From assembly GCF_030915385.1 (NCBI RefSeq), contig NZ_CP133268.1, positions 5,492,001 to 5,556,000 of the forward strand: a stretch of DNA of 64,000 nucleotides, written 5' to 3'. This stretch comes from Neobacillus sp. PS3-12 (GTDB taxonomy: Bacteria > Bacillota > Bacilli > Bacillales > Cytobacillaceae). Numbering within the stretch: position 1 is the first letter of the stretch; each line of letters begins with the position of its first letter. The notes beneath the pieces are model-generated. The model saw nothing but the letters and a program-made list of their open reading frames with translations. It did not search any database and had not been told where the DNA came from. This document shows, one piece after another, positions 17,790 to 25,797 of the stretch. A program made the translations under genes and the position numbers.

Positions 17790-18575
17790 TTATATTTCCA
17801 ACGAAAAATGTTTTTTTGCAATTCCTTTGAAAGTTTCTTCATCAATTACGTCTTTTATTGTTTCACCCTTCATATATTGAGTGAATGAAGAATCTGTCAA
17901 AGTGATATGACCGTTATTTTTATTTTTTGTCATTAATGGATGTTTATTAAAGGTGGAATCTGGATGGACGCTAATGATCTGTCGAATTTCATCTAATTCG
18001 GATAGGTCATTAACAGGTTTATTGGAGTCGAAGCAATAACCTATTTTCCAATCGTTATCTTTATTATGCAACTTTATTTCAAGAATATAATCTCCAAATT
18101 CATTTTTCACAGGAACGATTCTAAATTCTCCAATGGCAGACTGTATAATTTGACCTGCCAAAGGAACTGGTTTTAATGGCAAATTCACTCCGAAACCTGT
18201 ATCAATTAGATAGTTTTGATTATTGTGCATTAAAAGAATAGCTATATGTGTTCTCCCTGTTGGGCTCCATCTTTGTGGTTGTTGGTTATATACTACACCA
18301 CGAACTAACCTTACGTTAAAGCCATTTTCCAATAAGAAAAAATAGAAAATTGGATTTATTTCATAGCATAATCCACCTTCGTTTTTCAACAAGATCTTAT
18401 TTATAAGGCTTTCTTTTGATATTTTATAAGAATTTCCAAAAATAATATTGGTATTTTCAAAAGGAATGGTAAAGGCAGTTTTTTCAAGAACTTGATCCAG
18501 CATTTCAAAACGAATAGTTTCATTTTGGGATATACCAATTCTTTTTCGCAATAATTGATCTACTCCAGTCTTCAT
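17790..18575 (-). CDS. Arylamine N-acetyltransferase
   Basis: A 261-residue NAT family enzyme. The catalytic Cys-His-Asp triad is recognisable in GGLCYEINPIF (about residue 70), GRTHIAIL (about 108) and LIDTGFGVN (about 123). Family members transfer acetyl from acetyl-CoA to arylamines or hydrazines. No obvious partner gene nearby. Confidence 0.9.
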   Translation of the reverse strand: MKTGVDQLLRKRIGISQNETIRFEMLDQVLEKTAFTIPFENTNIIFGNSYKISKESLINKILLKNEGGLCYEINPIFYFFLLENGFNVRLVRGVVYNQQPQRWSPTGRTHIAILLMHNNQNYLIDTGFGVNLPLKPVPLAGQIIQSAIGEFRIVPVKNEFGDYILEIKLHNKDNDWKIGYCFDSNKPVNDLSELDEIRQIISVHPDSTFNKHPLMTKNKNNGHITLTDSSFTQYMKGETIKDVIDEETFKGIAKKHFSLEI

Positions 18576-18820
18576 TTTATATCTCCTCTTTATACTTGCC
18601 TTATTTCATTTTACCATTTTACATAAGTTTGATCTTTACTTCCAAAATTATTTCTGTTAAGAAGTGGGCTGTAAGAAAAAAACAAAAAAAAATAAACAAC
18701 AAGTTGATGTTGTCTCAATATAATGTACTAACACCCCTTCTCAAATTCCATTCGTTTACCGGCAGGATTGAACTTAATAAATGAATCTAGCCTAATGAAG
18801 GGACAGATGCAGGTGATAAA

Positions 18821-19357
18821 GTGAATAATATTCAAATTTATAATTATAAATTTCAAAATCTCCAGGAATGCAATATGTCTTTTGATGTAGTTTTCAAGCG
18901 AATCATCAAGTTTATGAAATTGAATCCAAGCGGTAACTTCCGATTAATGGTCGGGACTGATTCGCAAGTACATGAAACAAAAACAATTTTCATTACAGGA
19001 ATTGTGATTCAAAATAAAGGGAAAGGTGTTTGGGCCTGTATTCGTGAAGTGATCATCCCATGGAAAATGAATTACCTAAGGGAACGGATTTCTTATGAAA
19101 CTTCTTTAACAGAGGAAATTGTATCCATGTTTACAGAAGAAAAGAAAAATCAAATGATTGATATCGTCCTTCCTTATTTGTATCAGGGTGCAACCTTTAA
19201 ACTAGAGGGGCATCTTGATATTGGTGCCGGAAAAAGAAACAAGACGAGAGAATTTGTTGAAGAAATGGTTACGCGGATTGGTTCAATGGGATTTGAGCCA
19301 AAAATAAAACCAGATGCCTTTGTAGCATCAAGCTACGCAAATCGATTTACAAAATAA
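18821..19357 (+). CDS. ykuK: YkuK family RNase H-like protein (DUF458)
   Basis: A 178-residue protein. FRLMVGTDSQVHETKTIFITGIVI and the final GFEPKIKPDAFVASSYANRFTK are typical of the YkuK/DUF458 family, which has an RNase H-like fold with an acidic GTDSQ motif. GTG start with AGGTGATAAA upstream. The cellular role is unknown; B. subtilis ykuK is cold or stress associated. Confidence 0.85.
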   Translation: MNNIQIYNYKFQNLQECNMSFDVVFKRIIKFMKLNPSGNFRLMVGTDSQVHETKTIFITGIVIQNKGKGVWACIREVIIPWKMNYLRERISYETSLTEEIVSMFTEEKKNQMIDIVLPYLYQGATFKLEGHLDIGAGKRNKTREFVEEMVTRIGSMGFEPKIKPDAFVASSYANRFTK

Positions 19358-19391
19358 AAGAAGACGGGGCCCCGTCTTCTTTTATTTTTCA
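19356..19391. terminator. Bidirectional terminator between ykuK and ilvA
   Basis: Perfect 14-bp self-complementary arms AAAAGAAGACGGGG / CCCCGTCTTCTTTT followed by ATTTTTC on the plus strand; T run on the minus strand too. Confidence 0.88.
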
Positions 19392-19392
19392 A

Positions 19393-20664
19393 TTAAATCA
19401 ATAACTGGAACAAATTACTGTCATTATTGACTTCCTTGTAAAAAAATCCTTTGTTTTTAATTCGTTCAATTAATGGGAAATAGTCTTCCTTATCTTTCAA
19501 TTCGATGCCTACCAATGCAGGACCGCTATCTTTGTTGTTCTTTTTCGTGTATTCAAAACGGGTGATGTCATCATTGGGACCTAAAACATCCAAGAGAAAC
19601 TCACGTAATGCACCTGGACGTTGTGGAAATTGAACAATAAAATAATGCTGCAAACCCTCATAGATCATCGAGCGTTCTTTGATTTCCTGCATGCGCCCGA
19701 TATCATTATTACCCCCACTGATGATACATACAACTGTTTTTCCTTTAATTGTATCCGCATATGCATCCAAAGCAGCTACTGACAAGGCGCCAGTAGGCTC
19801 GGCGACAATTGCATTTTCATTGTACAATGATAAAAGCGTTGTACAGACTTTACCTTCTGGTATAACAACGATATCATCAATGATTTCCTTACAAATACTA
19901 TAAGTTAGCGAGCCCACAGTTTTAACTGCTGCCCCATCCACAAACGGATCGATTTCTTTCAAGGAAGTCACTTCACCGTGTAGAATGGATTCTTTCATTC
20001 CTGGTGCCCCTTCAGGCTCAACACCAATTAATTTAGTTTCTGGGGAATATCTCTTCATATAAGTGCCAACGCCAGACATTAGTCCCCCTCCGCCGATTGC
20101 TCCAAAGAGATAGTCAATTTTATCCTGTGAATCTAATAATTCTACAGCGATCGTTCCCTGACCAGCGACAACGTCTACATCGTCAAATGGATGAATAAAA
20201 GTTCGCTGCTCTAATTGACTGCATTTCTTCGCTTCTTCATATGCATCGTCAAATGTATCGCCAACTAAAACAATTTCAATATCATTTCTTCCCCAAAATT
20301 TAACTTGGTTCACTTTTTGCTTTGGGGTTGTGTTTGGCATGAAAATTTTCCCATTAATTTTTAATAAATGACAAGAATAGGCAACACCTTGCGCATGGTT
20401 TCCTGCACTGGCACAAATAATTCCGTTTTTTAACTCTTCCTCGTTCAATCGTTTAATTCGATTATAGGCACCACGAATTTTAAACGATCGGACACTTTGT
20501 AAATCTTCCCGTTTTAAATAAACATTGCATCCATATCTTTCTGATAATAATGCATTATATTGAAGTGGAGTTGGAGAAATAACATCTTTTATCGTATGAC
20601 TTGCAATAATGATATCCTCTACGTTAAAGGACTGTTCTCTTTGTTCTAATTGCTCTTGCTTCAT
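19393..20664 (-). CDS. ilvA: Threonine dehydratase, biosynthetic (threonine ammonia-lyase)
   Basis: A 423-residue PLP enzyme catalysing the first step of isoleucine synthesis (threonine to 2-oxobutanoate). The PLP Lys lies in SVRSFKIRGAYNR; the phosphate cradle is IGGGGLMSGVG and the SGGNND motif is present. A single C-terminal ACT-like domain (QHYFIVQFPQRPGALREFL) is present, as in Bacillus IlvA. Start has AGGAGGTAGGTATATT upstream. Controlled by the T-box leader at 20746-21022. Confidence 0.95.
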   Translation of the reverse strand: MKQEQLEQREQSFNVEDIIIASHTIKDVISPTPLQYNALLSERYGCNVYLKREDLQSVRSFKIRGAYNRIKRLNEEELKNGIICASAGNHAQGVAYSCHLLKINGKIFMPNTTPKQKVNQVKFWGRNDIEIVLVGDTFDDAYEEAKKCSQLEQRTFIHPFDDVDVVAGQGTIAVELLDSQDKIDYLFGAIGGGGLMSGVGTYMKRYSPETKLIGVEPEGAPGMKESILHGEVTSLKEIDPFVDGAAVKTVGSLTYSICKEIIDDIVVIPEGKVCTTLLSLYNENAIVAEPTGALSVAALDAYADTIKGKTVVCIISGGNNDIGRMQEIKERSMIYEGLQHYFIVQFPQRPGALREFLLDVLGPNDDITRFEYTKKNNKDSGPALVGIELKDKEDYFPLIERIKNKGFFYKEVNNDSNLFQLLI

Positions 20665-20745
20665 AATATACCTACCTCCTATTTGTTCACCACAATATGT
20701 AATACTGAGTATTAAAAATTTAATAGTTTTAATTTTTTAAGACAC

Positions 20746-21022
20746 CAAAAAACCCGCCCCAAATGGATAGGGACGAGTTTACTCGCGATACCACCCTACT
20801 TCCACAACATTTAATAAAAATGAGTTGTGGCTCTCGACCAACGTACAGACTGTTTTATACGTGTTCCATTGTAACGGTGGACAATCCGGCTCGGCTTACT
20901 ATAAATTTCAGCGTTGCATCTCGGAGATGATTTTCAGATATGTCCTGACATCGACTTTCAGCAACCGTCGATTCTCTGTAGATCAAGAGCATACCTTACT
21001 TTTCTCGTCATTGATTTGTAGT
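20746..21022 (-). promoter_or_regulatory. T-box leader (tRNA-Ile responsive) of ilvA
   Basis: The minus strand carries the T-box consensus AGGGTGGTATCGCGAG (20782-20797), followed by a terminator with 11-bp arms (AAACTCGTCCC / GGGGCGGGTTT, 20749-20780) and a T run. Upstream are the Stem I features, including GAGAATCGACGGTTGCTGAAAG. In the usual specifier context (CTGAAA then ATC, 20939-20941) the triplet reads Ile, matching the gene. Uncharged tRNA-Ile should promote antitermination. Specifier placement is by eye. Confidence 0.92.
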
Positions 21023-21152
21023 TAAATTGATTGAGAATAGGTTAACACTGTAAAAGAAACAAGTCAATATTTTAAGTATATTTTTATTTTTATGAATGTT
21101 TTAGATAATCTTGGTTACTTTTTAAAAACTTCTCTACATTCTTTTACTCCTG

Positions 21153-21181
21153 TTGACAGCTAAACAAAACGGGAGTATCGT
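21153..21181 (+). promoter_or_regulatory. Promoter upstream of the M-box
   Basis: Perfect TTGACA, 17-base spacer, then TATCGT; an alternative -10 (GATAAT at 21182) would need a 23-base spacer. Confidence 0.5.
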
Positions 21182-21218
21182 GATAATGTAGGTAATCAAA
21201 TGATAAGTTATGATAAAG

Positions 21219-21366
21219 TTCTCGTTAGGCGAGGCGTCTGTACAAACACAGGCCACTGCCCGGAAACGTCGAAAGACGCCAATGGGTAAAACAGGTATTG
21301 CCGGATTAAGGCTTTACTAAAGGTGGCTGAGGTTTTTCCTCTACGTTGTGCAGTGCTAAAGCTAAA
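21219..21366 (+). promoter_or_regulatory. M-box (ykoK) magnesium riboswitch
   Basis: Near-consensus M-box: GTTAGGCGAGGC, then ACAGGCCACTGCCCGGAAACG, CGAAAGACGCCAATGGG, GGCTTTACTAAAGGTGGCTGAGG and GTGCTAAAGCTAA. In Bacillus this RNA senses Mg2+ and usually controls mgtE/corA-type transporters. Here the next long gene is a DUF1003 protein. The adjoining hairpin at 21407-21436 is the regulated terminator. Confidence 0.95.
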
Positions 21367-21406
21367 CTAGGGGGATTTTAATAGATTCTTTTTGATCTGT
21401 TATTTC

Positions 21407-21436
21407 AATCCCCCTGCATTTCAGGGGGATTTTTCT
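21407..21436 (+). terminator. M-box expression-platform terminator
   Basis: AATCCCCCTG / CAGGGGGATT arms then TTTTC. The upstream stretch CTAGGGGGATT can compete for the C-rich arm as antiterminator. Confidence 0.88.
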
Positions 21437-21498
21437 CGTTGTCCCATACCACTTTAAGCTTAAAGAATATTATTTTATAGAAGGAGTGTGATTTTTTC

Positions 21499-21603
21499 GT
21501 GGATGGTTCCAGTAGTAGGTTTTGGAACATGTTTATCAATACTGGAGTTATAGTAATCCATTTTTCTAATACTGGAAGCTCTGCGAAAAACGCAGCTTTC
21601 TGA
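21499..21603 (+). CDS. Possible 34-residue leader peptide
   Basis: GTG start preceded by AAGGAG at a long spacing (about 12 bases). The product MDGSSSRFWNMFINTGVIVI... has a short hydrophobic core. It lies between the M-box terminator and the DUF1003 gene. Coding status is uncertain; a hairpin (CTGCGAAAAACGCAG) covers its end, so the region may instead be a leader structure. Confidence 0.25.
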   Translation: MDGSSSRFWNMFINTGVIVIHFSNTGSSAKNAAF

Positions 21604-21647
21604 TAAAAAGGCTTACGTAACTCCCTACAACTTGGGAGGTGTTTATC

Positions 21648-22214
21648 ATGATTATGAAATTCAGTACTGTAAAAAAATATGGAGTAAAGTCAGATGTGAT
21701 AAATGAAGAAGCAAAGGTAATTCAGGGATTTGATATAGAATTAAACAAGGAAGATAGACGAAGAATCAGCCGTCTCGTTGACAATTATGAAAAAAGTATT
21801 TTATCCCACTTAGATGATGAATACATTCGAAAAACAACCTGGTCGGATCGGCTAGCCGATCGAATATCCTCATTTGGAGGCAGCTGGAAGTTCATTATCT
21901 TTTTTAGTTTATTTCTTGGATTTTGGACGGTTTGGAATTCCGTTACCTTTACTAAACATTTTGATAGTCGGCCCTTTATCCTATTAAATCTTATTTTATC
22001 TTTTATCGCTGCTTTTCAAGCCCCTATCATTATGATGAGTCAAAACAGGCAGGCTGCACGTGATAAACATGAATCGATTATTGATTTTGCGATTAATTAT
22101 AAGGCTGAACAAGAAATTGATGATCTTCAAAGTCAGCTTCATAGAATACAAGATGACTTGCGGTCCCTAACCCAATTGCTTCAAGAGGACCAAAGGAATA
22201 AAGAAATAAAGTAA
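21648..22214 (+). CDS. DUF1003 membrane protein under M-box control
   Basis: About 188 residues. The core TWSDRLADRISSFGGSWKFIIFF, WTVWNSV and the second helix ending SFIAAFQAPIIMMSQNRQAARDKHES are the DUF1003 signature with two membrane segments. The C-terminus is a predicted coiled coil (EQEIDDLQSQLHRIQDDL). ATG at 21648 has GGGAGGTG seven bases upstream. Biochemical role unknown; placement behind a Mg2+ riboswitch suggests a role in magnesium or divalent-cation homeostasis. Confidence 0.85.
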   Translation: MIMKFSTVKKYGVKSDVINEEAKVIQGFDIELNKEDRRRISRLVDNYEKSILSHLDDEYIRKTTWSDRLADRISSFGGSWKFIIFFSLFLGFWTVWNSVTFTKHFDSRPFILLNLILSFIAAFQAPIIMMSQNRQAARDKHESIIDFAINYKAEQEIDDLQSQLHRIQDDLRSLTQLLQEDQRNKEIK

Positions 22215-22251
22215 ATAAATTTAAATATTAAAGAATCATTTTATCCTTGTT

Positions 22252-22281
22252 TAAAAGAGTCATTATTTTTGGCTCTTTTTT
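22252..22281 (+). terminator. Terminator after the DUF1003 gene
   Basis: AAAAGAGTC / GGCTCTTTT hairpin with a T run. Confidence 0.7.
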
Positions 22282-22350
22282 GTTTGACTACTGCTTAAGT
22301 TATCCTATAAACTAAAACTGGAATATTCTGATAATAAAGGAGAAAAAGGA

Positions 22351-22863
22351 ATGCTAATACCTTACAATAGTGTATCACCAGCCCTACATAATACTGTTTT
22401 TGTTGCCCCAGGTGCCTACGTAATTGGTGATGTTAAAATTGGTAAAGAATCAACAATATGGTTCAATGCTGTTTTGCGGGGCGATGAAGGACCAATTACA
22501 ATTGGTAACCAGTGCAGTATCCAGGATAATACAACCATTCATTTATATGAAGGAAGTCCTGTTGTAGTAGGTGATGGAGTAACAGTTGGACATAATGTTA
22601 TTTTACATGGTTGTAATATTGGAAGTCGCTGCATTATTGGGATGGGTTCAACCATTTTAGATAATGTGGAAATTGGTGATGAATGTATTATTGGTGCCAA
22701 TACCTTGATTACATCTGGAAAGAAGATTCCCCCTCGTTCCCTTGTGATGGGCTCACCTGGTAAAGTAGTCCGAGAAATAAATGACCAGGATCTTCAATTG
22801 ATTCAATTGTCAATCGATGTATACGTGCAAAAAGGAAAAGAATTTAAGGAAGTCCTTAAATAA
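22351..22863 (+). CDS. ytoA: Gamma-carbonic-anhydrase-like hexapeptide protein
   Basis: A 170-residue left-handed beta-helix protein with hexapeptide repeats (VIGDVKIGKESTIWFNAVLRG, then DNTTIHL, VTVGHNVILHGC). The three zinc-ligand His of gamma-CA-like proteins are visible in the TIHL, GHNVILHG segments. Closely resembles B. subtilis YtoA/YrdA family. Enzymatic activity of these short members is usually unproven. Start has AAGGAGAAAAAGG upstream. Confidence 0.88.
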   Translation: MLIPYNSVSPALHNTVFVAPGAYVIGDVKIGKESTIWFNAVLRGDEGPITIGNQCSIQDNTTIHLYEGSPVVVGDGVTVGHNVILHGCNIGSRCIIGMGSTILDNVEIGDECIIGANTLITSGKKIPPRSLVMGSPGKVVREINDQDLQLIQLSIDVYVQKGKEFKEVLK

Positions 22864-22889
22864 AACTTGGCATTTGCCAAGTTTTTTTG
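22864..22889 (+). terminator. Terminator after ytoA
   Basis: AACTTGGCA / TGCCAAGTT with a 2-base loop and seven T. Confidence 0.88.
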
Positions 22890-23030
22890 TGGTTCTTATG
22901 ATTTAGTCTGAAAACCTAATTCCGCTATAGTGGAATTTTTTAAAATATGAGTTAATGGCATATGCATTTCCTAAATATAAACATACTTTATTTTATGAAA
23001 GTACTTCTTCTCTGAAAGGAGGTGTACAGC

Positions 23031-23438
23031 ATGATTGGTGTTCAAGAAATTCAAGCCGCCGTTGAAGAAATGAAAGCAGCAGGATTGGAGGACTTTTTAG
23101 TTCAAGAACCATCTTGTCAAGGTCCACTTTCTCGCCGTCGTAGCTCTCGTCGCTCTTCTCGTCGCTCTTCTCGTCGTTCTTCTCGTCGTTCTTCTCGTCG
23201 CTCTTCTCGTCGTTCTTCTCGTCGTTCTTCTCGTCGCTCTTCTCGTCGTTCTTCTCGTCGTTCTTCTCGTCGTTCTTCTCGTCGTTCTTCTCGTCGTTCT
23301 TCTCGTCGTTCTTCTCGTCGTTCTTCTCGTCGTTCTTCTCGCCGTTCACGTCGCTCTTCTCGTCGCTCTTCTCGTCGCTCACGCCGCTCTTCTCGTCGCT
23401 CACGTCGCTCTTCAGGGCGTCGCCGTCGTAGTAGTTAA
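23031..23438 (+). CDS. Arg/Ser-repeat spore-coat-like protein
   Basis: About 135 residues. A 25-35 residue ordered head (MIGVQEIQAAVEEMKAAGLE, then DFLVQEPSCQ) is followed by about 95 residues built of SSRR tetrapeptides and a few SRR triplets. The composition is protamine-like and resembles CotG-type coat proteins, whose Ser/Arg repeats are phosphorylated by the CotH kinase. ATG at 23031 is chosen because GGAGGTG lies seven bases before it. The next genes are GerPA-like, supporting a spore role. Not identifiable to a named gene. Confidence 0.75.
   Translation: MIGVQEIQAAVEEMKAAGLEDFLVQEPSCQGPLSRRRSSRRSSRRSSRRSSRRSSRRSSRRSSRRSSRRSSRRSSRRSSRRSSRRSSRRSSRRSSRRSSRRSSRRSRRSSRRSSRRSRRSSRRSRRSSGRRRRSS
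23133..23436 (+). repeat. In-frame 12-bp tandem repeats encoding SSRR
   Basis: Roughly 20 copies of TCTTCTCGTCGT/C, nearly perfect in the middle and decaying to CACGTCGC-type variants at the end. The long perfect core suggests recent expansion by slippage. Confidence 0.9.
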
Positions 23439-23687
23439 TCTAGTTCAAACCACTTCCCATTTTAATGTAAAAAACAATTTTCATCCTTTTTATGAGAATA
23501 TGTTAATACGAATGAAAAGTAGAGAATCAGACGTTCTCTACTTTTTCATTTCGTTTAAATTCATTGATCTTACATATTTAGAAAAACTTCCTACAATGTT
23601 CATGATTTTGTCTTTTTTTGAATAGACATAAAGATATAGGCTCTAAACGTTCTCTTTACATTGGTATTACAGGAAAGGAGAATGAAT

Positions 23688-23918
23688 TTGTTCTTTATCC
23701 CAACAAAAGTGAATATTGGTGGTATCAAAATTAATAGTCCTGATCATTTAAGTTCCTTATCTTTGGGGCAAAATTTTATTGTGAGTGAAAATGTAGTAGG
23801 TAAAAAAAATCAAGCTTTTGGCCAGCAAATGGCAGATATAACAATTGTTGCTGTCCCAATCTTAATTACCATTGATAACGATGAAATTGACACATCATCC
23901 ATTAAAATAAGTAAGTAA
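23688..23918 (+). CDS. GerPA/GerPF-like spore germination protein, type A copy 1
   Basis: About 76 residues. VNIGGIKINSPDHLSSLSLGQNF, KKNQAFGQQMAD and the late TIDNDEIDT follow the layout of GerPA-family proteins (hydrophobic VxxIxxxxxxxNxGxxF, then G-rich turn, then DPD-like acidic end). TTG at 23688 has AAAGGAG seven bases upstream; ATG at 23682 is the alternative. First of four related genes in a row. GerP proteins help germinants cross the coat; transfer of that role is inference. Confidence 0.7.
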   Translation: MFFIPTKVNIGGIKINSPDHLSSLSLGQNFIVSENVVGKKNQAFGQQMADITIVAVPILITIDNDEIDTSSIKISK

Positions 23919-23958
23919 GCATTCTGCTTTTTAAATGAAGGAGATTGGAGTGGTTTAC

Positions 23959-24192
23959 ATGATTATTGCACCAATGGCAATAAATCTCCTTGGTGTTAAA
24001 GTGAATACTCTTGACCATGATTCCATCGTTAATTTTGGCCCTAATCAATTTATTGACCAATTCACCTCATATAAACGGAATCAAGGGGTTGGTGAACAAA
24101 ACGGTGACTTGTCACCGATTTATATTCCCATTTCATGGGTTATTGATCCTGATTTATCGGATAGTAATACTGCCAAAAATAGCCTTATTTAA
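23959..24192 (+). CDS. GerPA/GerPF-like spore germination protein, type B copy 1
   Basis: A 77-residue protein (MIIAPMAINLLGVKVNTLDH...). It contains NFGPNQFIDQF, YKRNQGVGEQNGDLSP and ends with IDPDLSDSNTAKNSLI, matching the NxGD...DPDxxD scheme of GerPA-family proteins. ATG at 23959 has GGAG eight bases upstream. About two thirds identical by eye to the gene at 24524. Confidence 0.72.
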   Translation: MIIAPMAINLLGVKVNTLDHDSIVNFGPNQFIDQFTSYKRNQGVGEQNGDLSPIYIPISWVIDPDLSDSNTAKNSLI

Positions 24193-24261
24193 ATTATTTA
24201 TCTATTAGTTAAGCCCCTTTAAGAAGTTTCCACAAAAAATAGCCTCTAGGGGGTAGGAAAA

Positions 24262-24513
24262 ATGCCAGTACCTGTACCGTATATAAATATTAATATTTGT
24301 GTCATTAAAATAAATTCATTTGAAAATGCTTCTGCCGTCAACATTGGTCAAAATTTATTAGCTGAATGGCATAACTCGGATAAAAAGAACCAAGGATATG
24401 GCCAAAATTTTGGTGACTCAAGTGAATTTGTTGCAACACGAAGCTGTGTTGATGATCGCGATCAGATTGATTCTCCTTCATCTTTTGAATCAAATCCAAA
24501 TCCAATTCGTTGA
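24262..24513 (+). CDS. GerPA/GerPF-like spore germination protein, type A copy 2
   Basis: An 83-residue protein starting MPVPVPYININICVIKINSF. NIGQNLLAEWHNSDKKNQGYGQNFGD parallels the first gene (SLGQNF...KKNQAFGQQ). The C-terminus is longer and acidic or Pro/Ser-rich. GGGGGTAGG lies before the ATG. Ends 10 bases before the next gene, so co-translated with it. Confidence 0.7.
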   Translation: MPVPVPYININICVIKINSFENASAVNIGQNLLAEWHNSDKKNQGYGQNFGDSSEFVATRSCVDDRDQIDSPSSFESNPNPIR

Positions 24514-24523
24514 GGTGATTCAA

Positions 24524-24757
24524 ATGAATTTTGCACCAATGGTCGTAAACCTATTAGGGATTAAACTTAATGTACTTGACCATGCCTCATTAATGAATAT
24601 GGGACCAAACCAATTTATTGATCAATTTGTTTCGTATAAAAGAAATCAAGGTTTTGGTGAACAAAATGGTGACCTTTCCCCCGTTCTGGTTCCGATTTCT
24701 TATATTAATGACCCGGATTTAAGTGACAGCTGGACAGCCAAAAATAGCATAATTTGA
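24524..24757 (+). CDS. GerPA/GerPF-like spore germination protein, type B copy 2
   Basis: A 77-residue paralogue of the 23959 gene: MNFAPMVVNLLGIKLNVLDH, NMGPNQFIDQF, YKRNQGFGEQNGDLSP and NDPDLSDSWTAKNSII. GAGGTG precedes the ATG. Last gene of the cluster, followed by a strong terminator. Confidence 0.72.
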   Translation: MNFAPMVVNLLGIKLNVLDHASLMNMGPNQFIDQFVSYKRNQGFGEQNGDLSPVLVPISYINDPDLSDSWTAKNSII

Positions 24758-24758
24758 T

Positions 24759-24791
24759 AACACGGCCACTGGTGTAGCCGTGTTTTTCTTT
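24759..24791 (+). terminator. Terminator of the GerPA-like cluster
   Basis: AACACGGC / GCCGTGTT hairpin with TTTCTTTTT after it. Confidence 0.85.
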
Positions 24792-25117
24792 TTAGATTTA
24801 AAGGGTATTTCATCATTAATTTAGATAATACTTTTGTAATAGGTATTTTGAAATGTAATGTCATACAATTTTCACAGTTAACAAGTCGAGTACAATGTTT
24901 AATATGATTGTATCTTACTATAAATAAGGAAGCCTAGACCAACAATACCTGAAAAACACTGAATAAAGGAATCATCAATTAGAATAATCACAATCCCCAA
25001 AAATTCATTTATTTGTGTCATGTTTGTGAATTGTTGTTTAATACCCCCTAAAATTATTTAAAATCAACTAAAATATTCAGTAACATAGTAAATTACAGTA
25101 AAAAGAGGGATACTATT
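24792..25117. other. Intergenic stretch before sda
   Basis: About 325 AT-rich bases. No reading frame with a good ribosome binding site and no recognised RNA. The promoter of the sda-like gene should lie in the right half, but I cannot place it with confidence. Confidence 0.4.
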
Positions 25118-25261
25118 TTGGAATCATTACAAATCTTACAAGATAGTTTATTAATAATTGCCTATCAAAACGCAATCAAACTTAATCTATCGAAAGATTT
25201 TATTAATCTTCTGTTAATTGAAATAGAAAAAAGAAATCTTTTAATTAACGAAACAGCCTAA
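25118..25261 (+). CDS. sda: Sda-like sporulation checkpoint peptide
   Basis: A 47-residue helical hairpin protein, TTG start, with AGAGGGA upstream. LQDSLLIIAYQNAIKLNLSK followed by DFINLLLIEIEKRNL aligns with B. subtilis Sda ([20 protein letters not shown] then DFIELIENEIKRRSL). Sda inhibits the sporulation kinase KinA when replication is perturbed. No clear DnaA box was identified upstream. Confidence 0.8.
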   Translation: MESLQILQDSLLIIAYQNAIKLNLSKDFINLLLIEIEKRNLLINETA

Positions 25262-25320
25262 TCTCAAATTGATATCTCAATTTTTTGAGAATCTCAAAAT
25301 AAATTTTCACAATGCTTTTC

Positions 25321-25362
25321 AAAAAACGACGGAAATCCAAGTGGATGTCCGTCGTTTTTTGT
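25321..25362 (+). terminator. Terminator after sda
   Basis: AAAAACGACGGA / TCCGTCGTTTTT hairpin, T run on both strands. Confidence 0.88.
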
Positions 25363-25510
25363 TAAAGAAGAATAGATTTTTACAATATATTCGTTGTTAT
25401 GGTGAAAAATGAAGATTAATTTTTATGGAACCTTGCAGGAATATCACACCTTTACCCCAAAATTATAAAGAGGCAATAACGAACTAATTTGAAGAAAGGT
25501 GGTCATTGTC

Positions 25511-25696
25511 ATGAGTATAGATTTAACCCTTCAAAAAATCGCCGAAGAAATGCCAAAGTCAGTATTAAATGCCTCTGATAAAGACTTGGAAGGATTTCAA
25601 AAAATTCTTGATGAAACCATTAAATTAAGAGAAGGACATAGAAATTTACAAAAGATGATAAAAAGTTTTTCTTCCTCAATGATTCAGCGGTCCTAA
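25511..25696 (+). CDS. Small helical 61-residue protein, unknown
   Basis: MSIDLTLQKIAEEMPKSVLN and the following charged residues predict two or three helices; no membrane segment. AAAGGTGG lies before the ATG at 25511. Short, monocistronic, with its own terminator. No family recognised. Confidence 0.6.
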   Translation: MSIDLTLQKIAEEMPKSVLNASDKDLEGFQKILDETIKLREGHRNLQKMIKSFSSSMIQRS

Positions 25697-25708
25697 CACA
25701 AACAATAC

Positions 25709-25740
25709 AGGGAAGGTGTTATCCACCTTCCCTTTCTTTA
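25709..25740 (+). terminator. Terminator after the 61-residue gene
   Basis: AGGGAAGGTG / CACCTTCCCT hairpin followed by TTCTTT. Confidence 0.8.
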
Positions 25741-25797
25741 TGCTATCTCATCCACTTAATGATAAAATAAGTTGAATGATTTGTCGAGGTGATGGCT

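Noticed and set aside
22993..23403. Minus-strand frame encoding DEKN/DEKS repeats
   Set aside because: Antisense shadow of the SSRR repeat gene, which has a strong ribosome binding site and a structured head.
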